The notes beneath the pieces were generated by a model. It worked only from the letters and a program-made list of their open reading frames with translations, was not told where the DNA came from and searched no databases. DNA of 64,000 nucleotides, taken from assembly GCA_964450955.1 (NCBI GenBank), contig CAYVFI010000026.1, forward strand, positions 1 through 64,000. Reading direction: 5' to 3'. Origin of the DNA: CAYNWT01 sp964450955. Lineage in GTDB: Bacteria > Planctomycetota > Planctomycetia > Planctomycetales > Planctomycetaceae. Below, piece after piece: positions 1 through 10,094 of this stretch. Within the stretch, counting starts at the first letter, position 1; each line of letters starts with the position of its first letter. A program made the translations under genes and the position numbers.

Positions 1-12
1 GGCCCTGAGTCG

Positions 13-65
13 GTCCGGTACGGACTTCGTCGCCATGCGACGAACTGGCTGAGGGTCTCAGCCAG
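13..65. repeat. Three abutting perfect hairpins
   Basis: Three perfect inverted repeats follow each other with no spacer. The first is 13-25 (GTCCG, 3-nt loop, CGGAC). The second is 26-44 (TTCGTCGC, loop CAT, GCGACGAA). The third is 45-65 (CTGGCTGA, 5-nt loop, TCAGCCAG). They lie just downstream of the 3' end of the minus-strand gene ending at 103. There is no T-run on the minus strand right after them, so a simple intrinsic terminator is not obvious. The window edge may cut a larger element. Confidence 0.7.
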
Positions 66-102
66 CTACATTTCTGCCTGACGCTGATCGGTAGACGCGC
101 TA

Positions 103-1992
103 CTAAGCGCGGCGGATGAAGTCGGCGGCGAAGCTGCGGACTTCGTGGCCGTTGAGAACGTGGAACATCCGTAGTTGTTGGATGGTTTCCTGGCTGAAGC
201 GGCCCATGGGAACGTGGACTAGTTTCTTCTTGTACTTCTTTGCCAATCGACGCCAGGCCGGGCCCGGTGGACCCCAGGAGAGTAGTGCAACATGGCTCTC
301 GTCACTGTGATGGCATGCGCCGGCGATGAGCCGTTCTTCCAGCGTATCTGTGAAGTTGAACCGTGGATCCGTCCATATGTCGGGAATCGGGAGCGGCGGG
401 AACCGGAACATGCAGCCGCCGTAGCTGGCCATACAGATACCCGGGCCGACTGGCTGTTCAAGAAAATTGGTTGCAAACAACGACAACGTTGACTCGTCGT
501 GTTTCTCAGCATGCCACGTAATGCGCCATGGGTAATCGCGCGGGTCGGCAGGCGAATCGAACAGCATGATCACGCAGTCCAGTTTGCCTTTGGCTGGCGG
601 AACGACCTTCACGTACAGATCGCCGGTGTGCCAGTTGCGCAGAGTCTCGCGGATGTCCAGGCCGTCTTTCATGCTGGCCGTGAACTTTTCGGATCGAGCC
701 AAATCGTTGCCCATGATGTCTAACGCGGCATCTTTGATACTGGTGCGGAAGCGTTCGATCGCGATGTCCTCTGGCGGCCAGCTACACTGGCCGTTTGGGT
801 TCCAGCCGCGTCCCCATTGTTCGGCCTGCCACTTTTGAGGCATCGGATTCAGGGCGATGGTCCGCCATTCCATAGCGTGACCAGGCAACCGTGAGACCAT
901 GCGCATCGGGTCGTCGTCGTCCAGGCGACCTTTGCCGTTACCGCAATCGATGGTTGGGTACTGCGGCAGCCGGTCAATGTACGGGTAATCGCGTGCGGTT
1001 TCGATGAGCTGTATTGCGAATTGATCGCCAGCGATTTGCTGAGCCGCAGTGATAAGCGTAAACAAATCCGGTGCCATGCGGCGATGGATGAGCGACAGGT
1101 TCCGCACGTAGCGGAAGTAGCATGACAGCAATTGCGGAGTGATCCGCCGCGCTTGTTGGCCGAACTCCGCTTCGTATTCAACACGTGTGTCTAACAGTAG
1201 TTGTTTAACGCCATCGAACGACAGGTTTTCATCATCATCCAATTCCGCCCGCGCGCGTTCGTAGAGGCCGGTGATGTAGGGCAGTTCGCCAAGGACGAAG
1301 ACCAATCCCTCAAATTCGGGCTGCACGATGATTGCATCTTCAACGTGTTCGTCTTCAACGGGACACTCCGTTTTCTCGTGGTAGGCTTCGCGGACCCACG
1401 GCCAATCTGCCAGCGAACACACGAACAGAATCGATTCGTATCGTTCTTCAAGTTCGCGCAGTCGTTGGGCCATAAACGCGACGCGGTGTTCCGGCTGTCC
1501 TTCCTCCGGTCTGGGGATGGCGGGCAGAACCGCAGCGGCGAACTTGTCAGCCGCGACTTTCTTGACGGCGTACGGGTCCGGCAGCGATGCCGGAATACTG
1601 CGGAAATTTTCCGTCTCAAGATCAACAAACTCGCGTGGAATGCGTTCCTGCATCGCGATCCGCAGCGCAGCGATGACGGGTTGGCAGGGGTCGATTGGTA
1701 CGTAACTGCATTCGCGGGTCGGTTCTTCAGATTCCTGATCGGAGTCACCCGAATCGGGCGACCACTCGGTTGAATACTGTTTCGCTTCCGGCTGAATGAC
1801 CACGGTCACGTTCGGCAGATCGTGAATAGCAGTCTCGACCGGTTCATGAAACGAACCGGGCAGCGGCACTGCCAGGCAGTCAAACTTCTGCGACAGCATG
1901 ACCCGCCGCACTTCGATTGCAAAATCGCCGCTCCCATGAACAACCGGAAGCGCCGTAATGCGGGGACTGATTTTAAGGAATTCGCTGACCAT
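103..1992 (-). CDS. Large protein of unknown function
   Basis: A 629-residue protein with no signal peptide or clear membrane segment, so probably cytoplasmic. I do not recognise the family. The N-terminus (ITALPVVHGSGDFAIEVRR, then a segment about proteins or sites kept as LAVPLPGSFHEPV) looks like an alternating strand/helix fold. An acidic Ser/Asp/Glu patch follows near residue 80-90, and the C-terminus is basic (KKYKKKLVHVPMG). The frame stays open 21 codons further upstream, but the ATG at 1992 begins the conserved-looking sequence and leaves a 66-nt gap after the PQQ gene. It is probably co-transcribed with that gene. DUF5682-like proteins were considered as relatives, without enough evidence to claim it. 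Confidence 0.8.
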   Translation of the reverse strand: MVSEFLKISPRITALPVVHGSGDFAIEVRRVMLSQKFDCLAVPLPGSFHEPVETAIHDLPNVTVVIQPEAKQYSTEWSPDSGDSDQESEEPTRECSYVPIDPCQPVIAALRIAMQERIPREFVDLETENFRSIPASLPDPYAVKKVAADKFAAAVLPAIPRPEEGQPEHRVAFMAQRLRELEERYESILFVCSLADWPWVREAYHEKTECPVEDEHVEDAIIVQPEFEGLVFVLGELPYITGLYERARAELDDDENLSFDGVKQLLLDTRVEYEAEFGQQARRITPQLLSCYFRYVRNLSLIHRRMAPDLFTLITAAQQIAGDQFAIQLIETARDYPYIDRLPQYPTIDCGNGKGRLDDDDPMRMVSRLPGHAMEWRTIALNPMPQKWQAEQWGRGWNPNGQCSWPPEDIAIERFRTSIKDAALDIMGNDLARSEKFTASMKDGLDIRETLRNWHTGDLYVKVVPPAKGKLDCVIMLFDSPADPRDYPWRITWHAEKHDESTLSLFATNFLEQPVGPGICMASYGGCMFRFPPLPIPDIWTDPRFNFTDTLEERLIAGACHHSDESHVALLSWGPPGPAWRRLAKKYKKKLVHVPMGRFSQETIQQLRMFHVLNGHEVRSFAADFIRRA

Positions 1993-2058
1993 GGCTCGAT
2001 TATACGCGATGTGACGAGCCGGGGTACCGACCGATTTCGCGCCCCGGTTCATCATGCT

Positions 2059-3375
2059 CTAAAGATCTTCGGCGATGCAGTACAGGTACTTGCGGCCACG
2101 CAGGATGATTTCGTCATCCACAAGAACCATGGTCGCGCTGAAGCTGTCTTCCAGTCTGTTTCTGGCAAGGAACTTCGCATCCGTTCCTGCTTCCATCACG
2201 CGCGTTGTTCCGCGGAGATCGGTGATGTACACGCGGTTGGCCGCGGCGACGGGCGAACTGTAAACGTCAGTGATCGTCGGTAGCCGAATCTGGCCTGGTG
2301 CGGGCGAACCACTTTTCGCGTTCAGTCGAGACAACACGCCCTGATAGTGGCGCAGGTAGAACACGGCTCCACGGTACAACAAAGGAGACGGCACGTAAGG
2401 CGGCCCCTGACGGCGCGACCATAGCACTTGGTTTGTTCCGGTGATGTCCCCGCTGGCTCCATCGACTTTGATAGCCATGAAGTTGCGCGTGTCGTAGCTG
2501 CTGCCCGCCAGCAAGATACCGTCACCGTAGACCGGCGTCGCACAGACATTGTTTGACAGGCCCGCACAGCTCCAGATGACCTTGCCGGTTTCAATCTCGT
2601 AAGCGCGAATGCGATTGCTGCCGCACACGATGATCTGTGTCTGATTCTTGTGCTGGATGATGATTGGTGAGGACCACGACGTGACTTCTTTGCGGTCCAG
2701 TTTCCAACGCTGTTCGCCGGTGTTCTTGTCGTAAGCAACAATAAACGACTGCCCTTCATGGTCCCAATTCACAATCAGCGTATCGCCATGAAGCGCTGGC
2801 GACGCGCCTTCGCCGTGCGCGTGTTTGGATTGCATGGTGCCAAGGTTCTTGTTCCACACGATTTGGCCATCGTGGTCCAGGCAATACAGTCCATGAGAAC
2901 CGAAGTACGCGAACACGTGCTTCGCGTCGCACACCGGTGACGCCGACGCCAGACTGGCCGTATTGTGCGCGCCTTCGTGGGGTACGTTGGCGTTGAGGTT
3001 CTTTTTCCAGACAACGCTGCCGTCTTTGCGATTGATTGCAATCGCGGCGTACCTGTGTCGCTGAGTCACCCGCACGTTGTCATGAGCGCCGGGCGCGGTG
3101 TCCGGTTTGCCCGGAAACTTCGCGCCGAAAGGGACGGCTGTCGTCACGAAGATTCGATCGCCCCACACGACCGGAGTCGAATGACCGAGTCCCGGCAGCG
3201 GAACCTTCCAGCGGACGTTGTTATCTTCACCCCATTCGATAGGCGGGTTCGCTTTGGGAGCCTCGCCGGTTCCTAACGGGCCCCGGAATTGTGGCCAATT
3301 TGAACCAGCATCCTGAGCAACCAGACCATTACTGCTCACGCACAGCAGCAGCAATAAAACAACATTTTTCAGCAC
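2059..3375 (-). CDS. Secreted PQQ-type beta-propeller protein
   Basis: A 438-residue exported protein. A hydrophobic signal segment (LLLLLCVSS) ends near a VAQ cleavage site and is followed by WPQFRGPLGTGEA, the opening typical of planctomycete PQQ-binding-like (outer membrane quinoprotein-like) propellers. Repeated blades such as DGSVVWKKNL, DGQIVWNKNL and TGEQRWKLD are visible. The likely start is GTG at 3375, because AGGAG lies 7 nt upstream; the frame is open 16 codons further. No catalytic residues can be assigned, so binding or scaffold roles are as likely as alcohol dehydrogenase activity. It runs into the unknown gene at 1992 in the same direction. Confidence 0.88.
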   Translation of the reverse strand: MLKNVVLLLLLCVSSNGLVAQDAGSNWPQFRGPLGTGEAPKANPPIEWGEDNNVRWKVPLPGLGHSTPVVWGDRIFVTTAVPFGAKFPGKPDTAPGAHDNVRVTQRHRYAAIAINRKDGSVVWKKNLNANVPHEGAHNTASLASASPVCDAKHVFAYFGSHGLYCLDHDGQIVWNKNLGTMQSKHAHGEGASPALHGDTLIVNWDHEGQSFIVAYDKNTGEQRWKLDRKEVTSWSSPIIIQHKNQTQIIVCGSNRIRAYEIETGKVIWSCAGLSNNVCATPVYGDGILLAGSSYDTRNFMAIKVDGASGDITGTNQVLWSRRQGPPYVPSPLLYRGAVFYLRHYQGVLSRLNAKSGSPAPGQIRLPTITDVYSSPVAAANRVYITDLRGTTRVMEAGTDAKFLARNRLEDSFSATMVLVDDEIILRGRKYLYCIAEDL

Positions 3376-3627
3376 GGGCACGCTCCTGACATTGATAACC
3401 CAAATTGTAACGAACCGTCGCACCAGACCACGCTGCGTTTGATCACGGGTTAGTAACGCTGCCGACTGACGACCAATTGTCTGGCAAACGTGAGAACCAC
3501 AACAGGCGGGTTCGGCTGCGAATGGTCCTGGAAAACCAATGCGCTAATTGGCCCACGGTTGGTGGTTTCGCTGCGTTCCTGAGTTACCATCCGGGTCTGA
3601 TACAAGAATCTATCGAGGACAGGTTTT

Positions 3628-6351
3628 ATGCAATTAGCTCGAACGCTGGTCGTGCTCACGGCACTGATTGGTACATCCGTGGCGATCGCCCAGGATGAAT
3701 CGCTTAAGAAAATCACAACTGTTGAAGGGATCACTGAATACCACATGCCAAACGGCATGAAGGTGCTGCTGTTCCCGGATGATTCGAAGCCACGAGTCAC
3801 CATCAACATCACGTACTTTGTTGGTTCAAGGCACGAAGGCTACGGCGAAGCCGGGATGGCCCACCTGTTGGAACACATGGCGTTCAAAGGCACGCCTACT
3901 TTCAAGGATGTTCCGAAAGAACTCATTGGCCGCGGTGCTCAACCGATGAACGGAACCACCTGGCTGGACCGAACCAACTACTACGAAGGTTTACCGGCAA
4001 CTCCGGAGAATCTTGAGTTCGGTATTAAGTTTGAAGCTGACCGGATGATGAACAGCTACATCGCTGAGAAGGATCTGAAGTCAGAGATGACAGTGGTCCG
4101 TAACGAATTTGAATCCGGCGAGAACAGTCCATCTCGCATCCTGATGCAACGGATGATGGGTGCCGCGTACGAATGGCACAACTACGGCAAGAGCACCATC
4201 GGCAACCGAGCCGACATCGAACGCGTTCCAATCAAAAACCTGCAGGCGTTCTACAAGAAGTACTACCAGCCGGATAATGCACTGCTAATCGTGGCCGGTA
4301 AGTTTGACGAAGCCAAAGCTAAAGAACACATCGTCCAGTACTTCGGTTCTATTCCGAAACCGACACGCGAGTTGCCACAAACTTACACCGAAGAACCGGC
4401 TCAGGATGGCGAACGACTTGTCACGCTGCGTCGAGTTGGAACCGTTGGTTGGGGCGGTGCTTTGTACCACGTTCCGTCGGGAGCCCATCCGGAAGCTGCG
4501 GCGATTGCAGTGCTGAACCGAGTACTTGGTTCTGAGCCAGGCGGCCGTTTGTACAAGAAGCTGGTTCAAACCAAACGCGCTTCGGCGATTCAGGGAACAC
4601 ACTTTTCGCTGCACGATCCGGGCGTGATGTTTTATCTGGCTCAGGCAGCAGCAGGATCAGAACCGGAAACAGTTTTGGAAGCCGTCCTGAGTGTGACCGA
4701 AGGGTTTGCGGATTCGCCGGTGACTCAGGAAGAAATCGACCGGGTGAAGCAGCAGTTTGTTGCTCGCCGAAAACGTGCCCTGGCAAATACCAGTCAGCTG
4801 GCCATCGAACTCAGCGAGTGGGCCGCACAGGGTGACTGGCGACTGTACTTCCTGTTTCGTGATCAAATGGAAAAGGTCACACAAGAACAGGTTCAGGCTG
4901 CCGCCACGAAGTATCTGGTTCGGAACAATCGAACCGCCGGGCTGTACATTCCAAGTGAAACCTCCGAACGCATCAGCGTGCCGGCCACACCCGACATTGC
5001 CAAAATGCTGGACGGTTACAAAGGCCGCGCGGTTGTGTCGAAGGGTGAAGTTTTTGATTCGGCGTTGGCCAACATCGAAAGCCGCACGCAGCGTTCTGAA
5101 TTGCCAGGCGGAATCAAAGTTGCATTGCTGCCTAAGGAAAATCGTGGCGACACCGTCAGCATGCGGTTGACGCTGCGATACGGCGACAAGACGACTCTAA
5201 ACGGCCGCGACAAAGCCGGCGACTTTTTGCCTCAAATGTTGATGCGAGGCACTGAAGAGATGAATCGACAGGAAGTCCAGGACGCATTCTCAAAACTCGG
5301 CGCGCAAGTGTCTATTCAGGGACAGTCCAGTGTGATTGCCGTTTCGGTTCAGGCCGAACGCGACAAGCTGGCTGGCGTTTTGGATCTCCTGAAGAAGGTT
5401 CTAAGAGAACCTGCGTTCCCGGATGAAGAAGTTGAAACGATGAAGACCCAGCAGATCGCTGGCTTCGAGCAACAGAAGTCTGATCCGCAGGCGTTGGCGG
5501 CAAGTTCGTTCATGCGGAAGATGAATCCTTACAAGAAGGGAGATCCTCGATACCGACCAACCATGGACGAAGAGATTGAACGCACGAAGAAGGTCAACGG
5601 TTCAGACATCCGCAATCTCTACATCGACCTGCTGAACGGAGCTCACGGCGAACTGACAGTCGTTGGCGACTTTGACCCCGCGATGGTAGTTGAAAAGGTC
5701 AACGCCATTTGCGAGGGCTGGAGTTCTGACACGAAGTACGTTCGCATGGAACGTCTGGGCAACTTCGATTTGAAAGGTGGACTGGAAGTCATTGAGACAC
5801 CTGACAAAGCCAACGCGATGTTGATCGGTGGCATGTCGCTGCCGCTGGGAATGGATCATCCTGACTACGCGGCGATGGTCATCGGGAACCGCATTCTGGG
5901 CGGCGATCCGTTTACGTCGCGACTGGGTGCCCGCATTCGGCAGAAGGATGGTCTGTCGTATGGGGTCGGTTCTCAAATGTCCGCATCACCGTATGACACA
6001 ACGGCGTCGCTGATCATCTTCGCAATTTCGGCTCCGCAGAATGGGGCAAAGCTGCGAATGGCCATCAACGAAGAAATTGCGAAGCTTCTGAAAGACGGAG
6101 TCAACCAGACGGAACTCGAGAACGCTGTGAAGGGTTATCTTGATGGGCAGAAAAACTCTCGCACCAGTGACGCCGCACTTGCCGGGCTATTGGAACAGAC
6201 GTCTCGAACAGGTCGCTCGCTTCAGTTCACCGCTGCGATTGAAGCGAAGATCAAGGCTCTGACACCGGAACAGGTGAACGCCGCTTTGAGGAAGCACATC
6301 GACCCGGCGAAGTTGAATGTCGTTCATGCTGGAGACTTCGAAAAGAAGTAG
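3628..6351 (+). CDS. M16 family zinc metallopeptidase (two-domain)
   Basis: A 907-residue exported pitrilysin/insulinase-type protease. A signal peptide ends about residue 21 (AIAQ). The inverted zinc motif HLLEH is at residues 79-83, with the distal glutamate in VVRNEF at residue 160, so the first M16 domain should be catalytic. A second M16 domain starts about residue 490 (RSELPGGIKVALL) and lacks HxxEH, as expected for the partner half of a clamshell. The length fits PqqL-like periplasmic peptidases. GAGGACAGG before the ATG serves as ribosome binding site. It is monocistronic: a strong terminator follows. The likely role is periplasmic oligopeptide degradation. Confidence 0.93.
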   Translation: MQLARTLVVLTALIGTSVAIAQDESLKKITTVEGITEYHMPNGMKVLLFPDDSKPRVTINITYFVGSRHEGYGEAGMAHLLEHMAFKGTPTFKDVPKELIGRGAQPMNGTTWLDRTNYYEGLPATPENLEFGIKFEADRMMNSYIAEKDLKSEMTVVRNEFESGENSPSRILMQRMMGAAYEWHNYGKSTIGNRADIERVPIKNLQAFYKKYYQPDNALLIVAGKFDEAKAKEHIVQYFGSIPKPTRELPQTYTEEPAQDGERLVTLRRVGTVGWGGALYHVPSGAHPEAAAIAVLNRVLGSEPGGRLYKKLVQTKRASAIQGTHFSLHDPGVMFYLAQAAAGSEPETVLEAVLSVTEGFADSPVTQEEIDRVKQQFVARRKRALANTSQLAIELSEWAAQGDWRLYFLFRDQMEKVTQEQVQAAATKYLVRNNRTAGLYIPSETSERISVPATPDIAKMLDGYKGRAVVSKGEVFDSALANIESRTQRSELPGGIKVALLPKENRGDTVSMRLTLRYGDKTTLNGRDKAGDFLPQMLMRGTEEMNRQEVQDAFSKLGAQVSIQGQSSVIAVSVQAERDKLAGVLDLLKKVLREPAFPDEEVETMKTQQIAGFEQQKSDPQALAASSFMRKMNPYKKGDPRYRPTMDEEIERTKKVNGSDIRNLYIDLLNGAHGELTVVGDFDPAMVVEKVNAICEGWSSDTKYVRMERLGNFDLKGGLEVIETPDKANAMLIGGMSLPLGMDHPDYAAMVIGNRILGGDPFTSRLGARIRQKDGLSYGVGSQMSASPYDTTASLIIFAISAPQNGAKLRMAINEEIAKLLKDGVNQTELENAVKGYLDGQKNSRTSDAALAGLLEQTSRTGRSLQFTAAIEAKIKALTPEQVNAALRKHIDPAKLNVVHAGDFEKK

Positions 6352-6398
6352 TTCAGTAGCAAACCGAAACCCCATTGGCAGTTTCTGCCGAAAACCAG

Positions 6399-6431
6399 AG
6401 CCGCCGTAGTTCACGACTACGGTGGCTTTTT
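6399..6431 (+). terminator. Rho-independent terminator after M16 gene
   Basis: A 12-bp stem (AGCCGCCGTAGT with ACTACGGTGGCT, one G-U pair), 5-nt loop, followed by TTTTT. It lies 48 nt after the peptidase stop. The remaining 240 nt up to the transporter gene at 6670 show no further gene; its promoter must lie there but no convincing -35/-10 pair was found. Confidence 0.85.
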
Positions 6432-6669
6432 CATTACGACCGGCGGGTCGGCTGATCACAAGTGGTTCCAGTCAATCACTTTGCATCAACCAAACTCGCG
6501 GACAGTAAGTCATCAACCACCCGGTTTTGTCCTATAGATTTGCTTAGCGCGCGGCCGATGAGGATGAAGCCTGGGTGACTGCGCTGACTCTGTCGGTCGT
6601 AACTGTTGTTCGGGACAAGTCCTCTCTCACTCGTTCATTCGAACACACACGTTTGCCACGGATGGCGTT

Positions 6670-9600
6670 ATGGCGGCTCAACCCGCTGAAAAAGAATCGC
6701 TGCTGGCGAAGATGCTGAAAGGCATTACCGCCGGCTCTGCGCAACGACCACGCGTCACGCTGTGGTTGGTGTTGGTGCTGTCGTGTATTTCGATTGGTGC
6801 GACCGTCACGTACGTGCGGTTCAGGACAGAGCGTTCGGATTTAGTCAACGCTGACCATCCTGTTCAACAGGCGTGGGCTGAGTACAAGCAGTACTTTGGC
6901 GAAGCGTCCGACATTATTGTTGTGGTCGAAGCCAATAGTCCGGCCCTGATTCGTAACGTCATGGACGATGTTGCAGATCGTCTTCAGCGAGAACCGGCAT
7001 TGTTTGAGAAGGTTCTGTACCGCATCGAAGCGGGCAAGATGCAGGCTAAGGCCATGCAGTTCCTCACTCAACAGGAACTCATTGAGGCTCGTCAGCAGGT
7101 TCGTAGTTACAGTCCAATCCTTCGGTCGAACCGGTGGGATTTGATTGAGCTGGATTCGTACGCTTCGATTTTGGATCGACAGATCACCAAGAAATTGACC
7201 GCTGGTGATGACCCCAATGACGTGCTACGACAAGCTCGTCTGCTGACGGCCAGTATGACGCGTTTTTACAACCATATGGCCAACAACTTTCAGGTTGACC
7301 AAACATCGTTCCGCCCGCCGTGGCCTGACACGGTGCGTGTTGATAAGTACGTAAGTTCGCAGTCTGGCGACGTTGTTTACACGATGAACGACGCTGGTAC
7401 GCTGGGCTTTGTGAAGGTGTTTGCGGTTGAGCAGAAATCAGACTTCACTGGCGTTACGACGTGCATTGATCGGCTTCGCGAACATGTGGCCACTGTTAAC
7501 GCGCAGTATGCTGATAACGAAAGCGTTCATGTTTCCCTGACTGGTATTCCGGTTCTGGAAAACGACGAGATGCGGCAGTCTCAGACCGACATGCTAAAGG
7601 CGTCGGGCCTGGCCCTGGTCACCGTTGCGGTTTTGCTACTCATTGGTTTCCGCGGTGTGCGGCACCCGATGCTGGCCCTGCTGATGCTCATCGTCGCGAT
7701 GACGTGGACATTCGGTTTCACCACGGCCGCTATCGGTCACTTCAACATTCTGTCGGTCTCATTCGCCGTGATCCTGATCGGGCTCGGCATCGATTTCTCG
7801 ATTCATTATCTGTCACGGTATCTGCAGTTACGGCATGAAGGTCAGGGCCTGTACGACGCCTTGGTCAACACGTCTGGTTCAGTCGGAACCGGCATCGTGA
7901 CCGCAGCCATCACGACGGCGTTAGCGTTCTTATGTGCTTTGGCGACCGACTTCGTCGGAATTGCCGAACTAGGGCTCATCGCGGGTGTTGGAGTTCTGCT
8001 GTGTGCGTTGGCAACCTTCCTGGTTTTGCCAGCACTCATTCGGCTTAGCGACGCGGGCATTTCTGAGAAGAACCTACCAACACCGATTCAGGGCAATGGC
8101 CTGCGATCTGTAATTAACGGCTGGCCGACAGTGGTCATCATCGCATCAGTGCTGTTGGTTGGTGGACTGGTTAGCCAGGCATTCGATTATTCGACCGGTG
8201 AACCCGTCTTAAAGGTCGGGTACGACTCAAACCTGATGCACCTGCAAGCCAGCGACATGGAATCTGTGCAGATGCAAAACCGCATCGAGCAGACGTCGCA
8301 GGATTCGTTGTTGTACGCCGTTTCGATGGCAGACAGCTGGGAAGAAGCGCTTGAGCTTAAGGCGCAGTTTGAAGCTCTGCCTTGTGTTTACCGGGTCGAG
8401 GAACTGGCGTCTAAACTGCCGGCTCCTCCTTCGGCTCAGGAACAGCAACTCATTACGGCTTTGCGTTCAGAACTTCAGGGCCTGCCAACAGAAGTGCCAA
8501 ACGTCTTTGGCAGTGCGGACCCAAACCGGGTCGGCAAAGCTCTTGATGACCTGTATATGACCCTGAGTCAGATACGCGGACCGATAGCGGAATCAGCAAC
8601 ACGCGATTTGGACTCGTTCCTGAACAACTTCATGGAGCTACCTCTCAAGAACCAGGTGGCGTTGCTTAACGCCTACCAAAATTTCATGGCGTCGTCTTTG
8701 TTGCGGCAGTACCGCAACATGGCCAACTCAACGAGTCTCGAACCAGTTCGTTCAGCGGATTTACCGCCTGAATTGACATCACGTTATGTCTTTCAGGACG
8801 AAGAACAGAATCAGAAGTGGCTGCTACAGATCTATCCGAAAGAAGATATCTGGGACGAAGCTCCACTGGCTCAGTTTGTGGAAGAGGTTCGCCGCGTAGA
8901 CCCACTGGTCACAGGTGCTCCACTGCAGAACTACGAAGCATCCGGACAAATCAAAACCAGCTACCAAACAGCCGCGTTGTACGCGTTGGCCATCATTTCA
9001 CTGGTGCTGTTGTTTGACTTCCTGAAGCCGGGTCAGAAACTGCTGACTCTGTTGCCACCAGTCGCCGTGGTCGCTTTTGTTGGTTACACATTGCACCAGC
9101 GCAACGGTAATTTGAATCCGCATCTGCTTGTCGGTATCTATCTGGCAATGGTTGTGTTTATCGGAGCGGTTCTTGATTTCCGAAACCTGCGAGACATGTT
9201 CCTTGCGTTGCTGCCGCCACTCGCTGGTGGAGCGATGATGATTGGAGCCATGGGCTTGCTGCAGGTGAACCTGAATCCTGCCAACCTTATCGTCCTGCCA
9301 TTGGTTCTTGGGATCGGAGTCGACGACGGCGTGCATGTCGTTCACGACTACCGCCGACAGATGAGAGCCCGGCAAAAGGAATACAAGATCTCGGCCTCCA
9401 CAATTAACGCCATCCTACTGACATCGCTGACTTCAATGGTTGGCTTTGGCAGCCTGATGATTGCGTCTCACCAGGGCCTGTTTAGCGTGGGACTGACGTT
9501 GCTGGTCGGTGTGGGCTGTTGTGGGTTCATCTCACTCATTCCACTACCGGCAATCCTGCGATTGGTTGGTAGCTCGTTTGCTGAAGAAGCCACCGTGAAG

Positions 9601-9726
9601 ATTCCGGAATCGGCTCGCCAACGGAAGAAACGCGAGAAGGCAGCCGCAGCAGCCGAAGAAGCAGCGACCGCTCCGGATGCGGCGGAAGCTGAAGAACCAC
9701 GCCGCAAGAAGCGAAAAGCCGCCTGA
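6670..9726 (+). CDS. MMPL/RND family exporter
   Basis: A 1018-residue inner-membrane transporter with two RND halves. TM1 is at about 27-48, followed by a large periplasmic loop, then a block of helices at about 310-470 with the half-motif GLGIDFSIHYLSRYL. TM7 is at about 485, then a second periplasmic loop and a helix block from about 770 to 960 with GIGVDDGVHVVHDYRRQ. The acidic residues in these two motifs are the ones used for proton coupling in MMPL/RND proteins. Hopanoid transporter HpnN is one possible relative; the substrate is unknown. The C-terminal 60 residues form an Ala/Glu/Lys/Arg-rich cytoplasmic tail (EEAATAPDAAEAEEPRRKK), which is unusual. Confidence 0.9.
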   Translation: MAAQPAEKESLLAKMLKGITAGSAQRPRVTLWLVLVLSCISIGATVTYVRFRTERSDLVNADHPVQQAWAEYKQYFGEASDIIVVVEANSPALIRNVMDDVADRLQREPALFEKVLYRIEAGKMQAKAMQFLTQQELIEARQQVRSYSPILRSNRWDLIELDSYASILDRQITKKLTAGDDPNDVLRQARLLTASMTRFYNHMANNFQVDQTSFRPPWPDTVRVDKYVSSQSGDVVYTMNDAGTLGFVKVFAVEQKSDFTGVTTCIDRLREHVATVNAQYADNESVHVSLTGIPVLENDEMRQSQTDMLKASGLALVTVAVLLLIGFRGVRHPMLALLMLIVAMTWTFGFTTAAIGHFNILSVSFAVILIGLGIDFSIHYLSRYLQLRHEGQGLYDALVNTSGSVGTGIVTAAITTALAFLCALATDFVGIAELGLIAGVGVLLCALATFLVLPALIRLSDAGISEKNLPTPIQGNGLRSVINGWPTVVIIASVLLVGGLVSQAFDYSTGEPVLKVGYDSNLMHLQASDMESVQMQNRIEQTSQDSLLYAVSMADSWEEALELKAQFEALPCVYRVEELASKLPAPPSAQEQQLITALRSELQGLPTEVPNVFGSADPNRVGKALDDLYMTLSQIRGPIAESATRDLDSFLNNFMELPLKNQVALLNAYQNFMASSLLRQYRNMANSTSLEPVRSADLPPELTSRYVFQDEEQNQKWLLQIYPKEDIWDEAPLAQFVEEVRRVDPLVTGAPLQNYEASGQIKTSYQTAALYALAIISLVLLFDFLKPGQKLLTLLPPVAVVAFVGYTLHQRNGNLNPHLLVGIYLAMVVFIGAVLDFRNLRDMFLALLPPLAGGAMMIGAMGLLQVNLNPANLIVLPLVLGIGVDDGVHVVHDYRRQMRARQKEYKISASTINAILLTSLTSMVGFGSLMIASHQGLFSVGLTLLVGVGCCGFISLIPLPAILRLVGSSFAEEATVKIPESARQRKKREKAAAAAEEAATAPDAAEAEEPRRKKRKAA

Positions 9727-9925
9727 TCTGTAAGACACACATGTTTGCCCGTCAAAAGCGGCCCGGTGAACCCATGTCTGTGGTCGACCGAGTTCGCTGA
9801 GCGTCCGTTTCCCAGTCCCAGGCTGCGAGAAGCCGGAAACCGGCCTCAAAACGCACCAAATTTTGCCAAACTCTCGCTTCTTTGAGCTATTTGCGTCTGA
9901 TGAGCTGTTGTCGCGGGAAATCCGC

Positions 9926-9954
9926 TTCCGATACCGGAACGACAGCGTTATACT
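9926..9954 (+). promoter_or_regulatory. Candidate promoter of the bL37-like gene
   Basis: TATACT at 9949-9954 is a good -10. A weak -35 (TTCCGA, 9926-9931) lies 17 bp upstream. It sits 41 nt before the ATG of the small ribosomal-protein-like gene. The -35 matches only half of the consensus, so the call is tentative. Confidence 0.35.
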
Positions 9955-9995
9955 CCTCGGCTCGATTTTGAAGCGTGAAAGACAGAGTAAGACCA

Positions 9996-10094
9996 ATGGC
10001 CAAAACACAGCGCAAGCTCAAAAAAGCGAACCATGGTCGGCGTCCTGCGAGCTCAAAAGCCCGTAAGCTAAAACGCCGTAAGTTCAAGCTGTAA
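9996..10094 (+). CDS. Small basic protein, ribosomal bL37-like
   Basis: A 32-residue, extremely basic protein. It starts MAKTQRKLKKANHGRRPAS and ends in a Lys/Arg-rich tail (RKLKRRKFKL). The block KANHG(R/K)RP matches the core of the mycobacterial large-subunit protein bL37, which is about 24 residues long, so a role on the 50S subunit is inferred. The tail makes it longer than the mycobacterial form. It stands alone, with a TATACT hexamer upstream, and no clear Shine-Dalgarno (AGAGTAAGACCA precedes the ATG). It is too short for routine gene callers. A different reading frame crosses it with no protein-like features. Confidence 0.7.
   Translation: MAKTQRKLKKANHGRRPASSKARKLKRRKFKL

Noticed and set aside
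9863..10066. 67-codon plus-strand frame across the bL37-like gene
   Set aside because: Different frame from the family-like sequence and no ribosome binding site.
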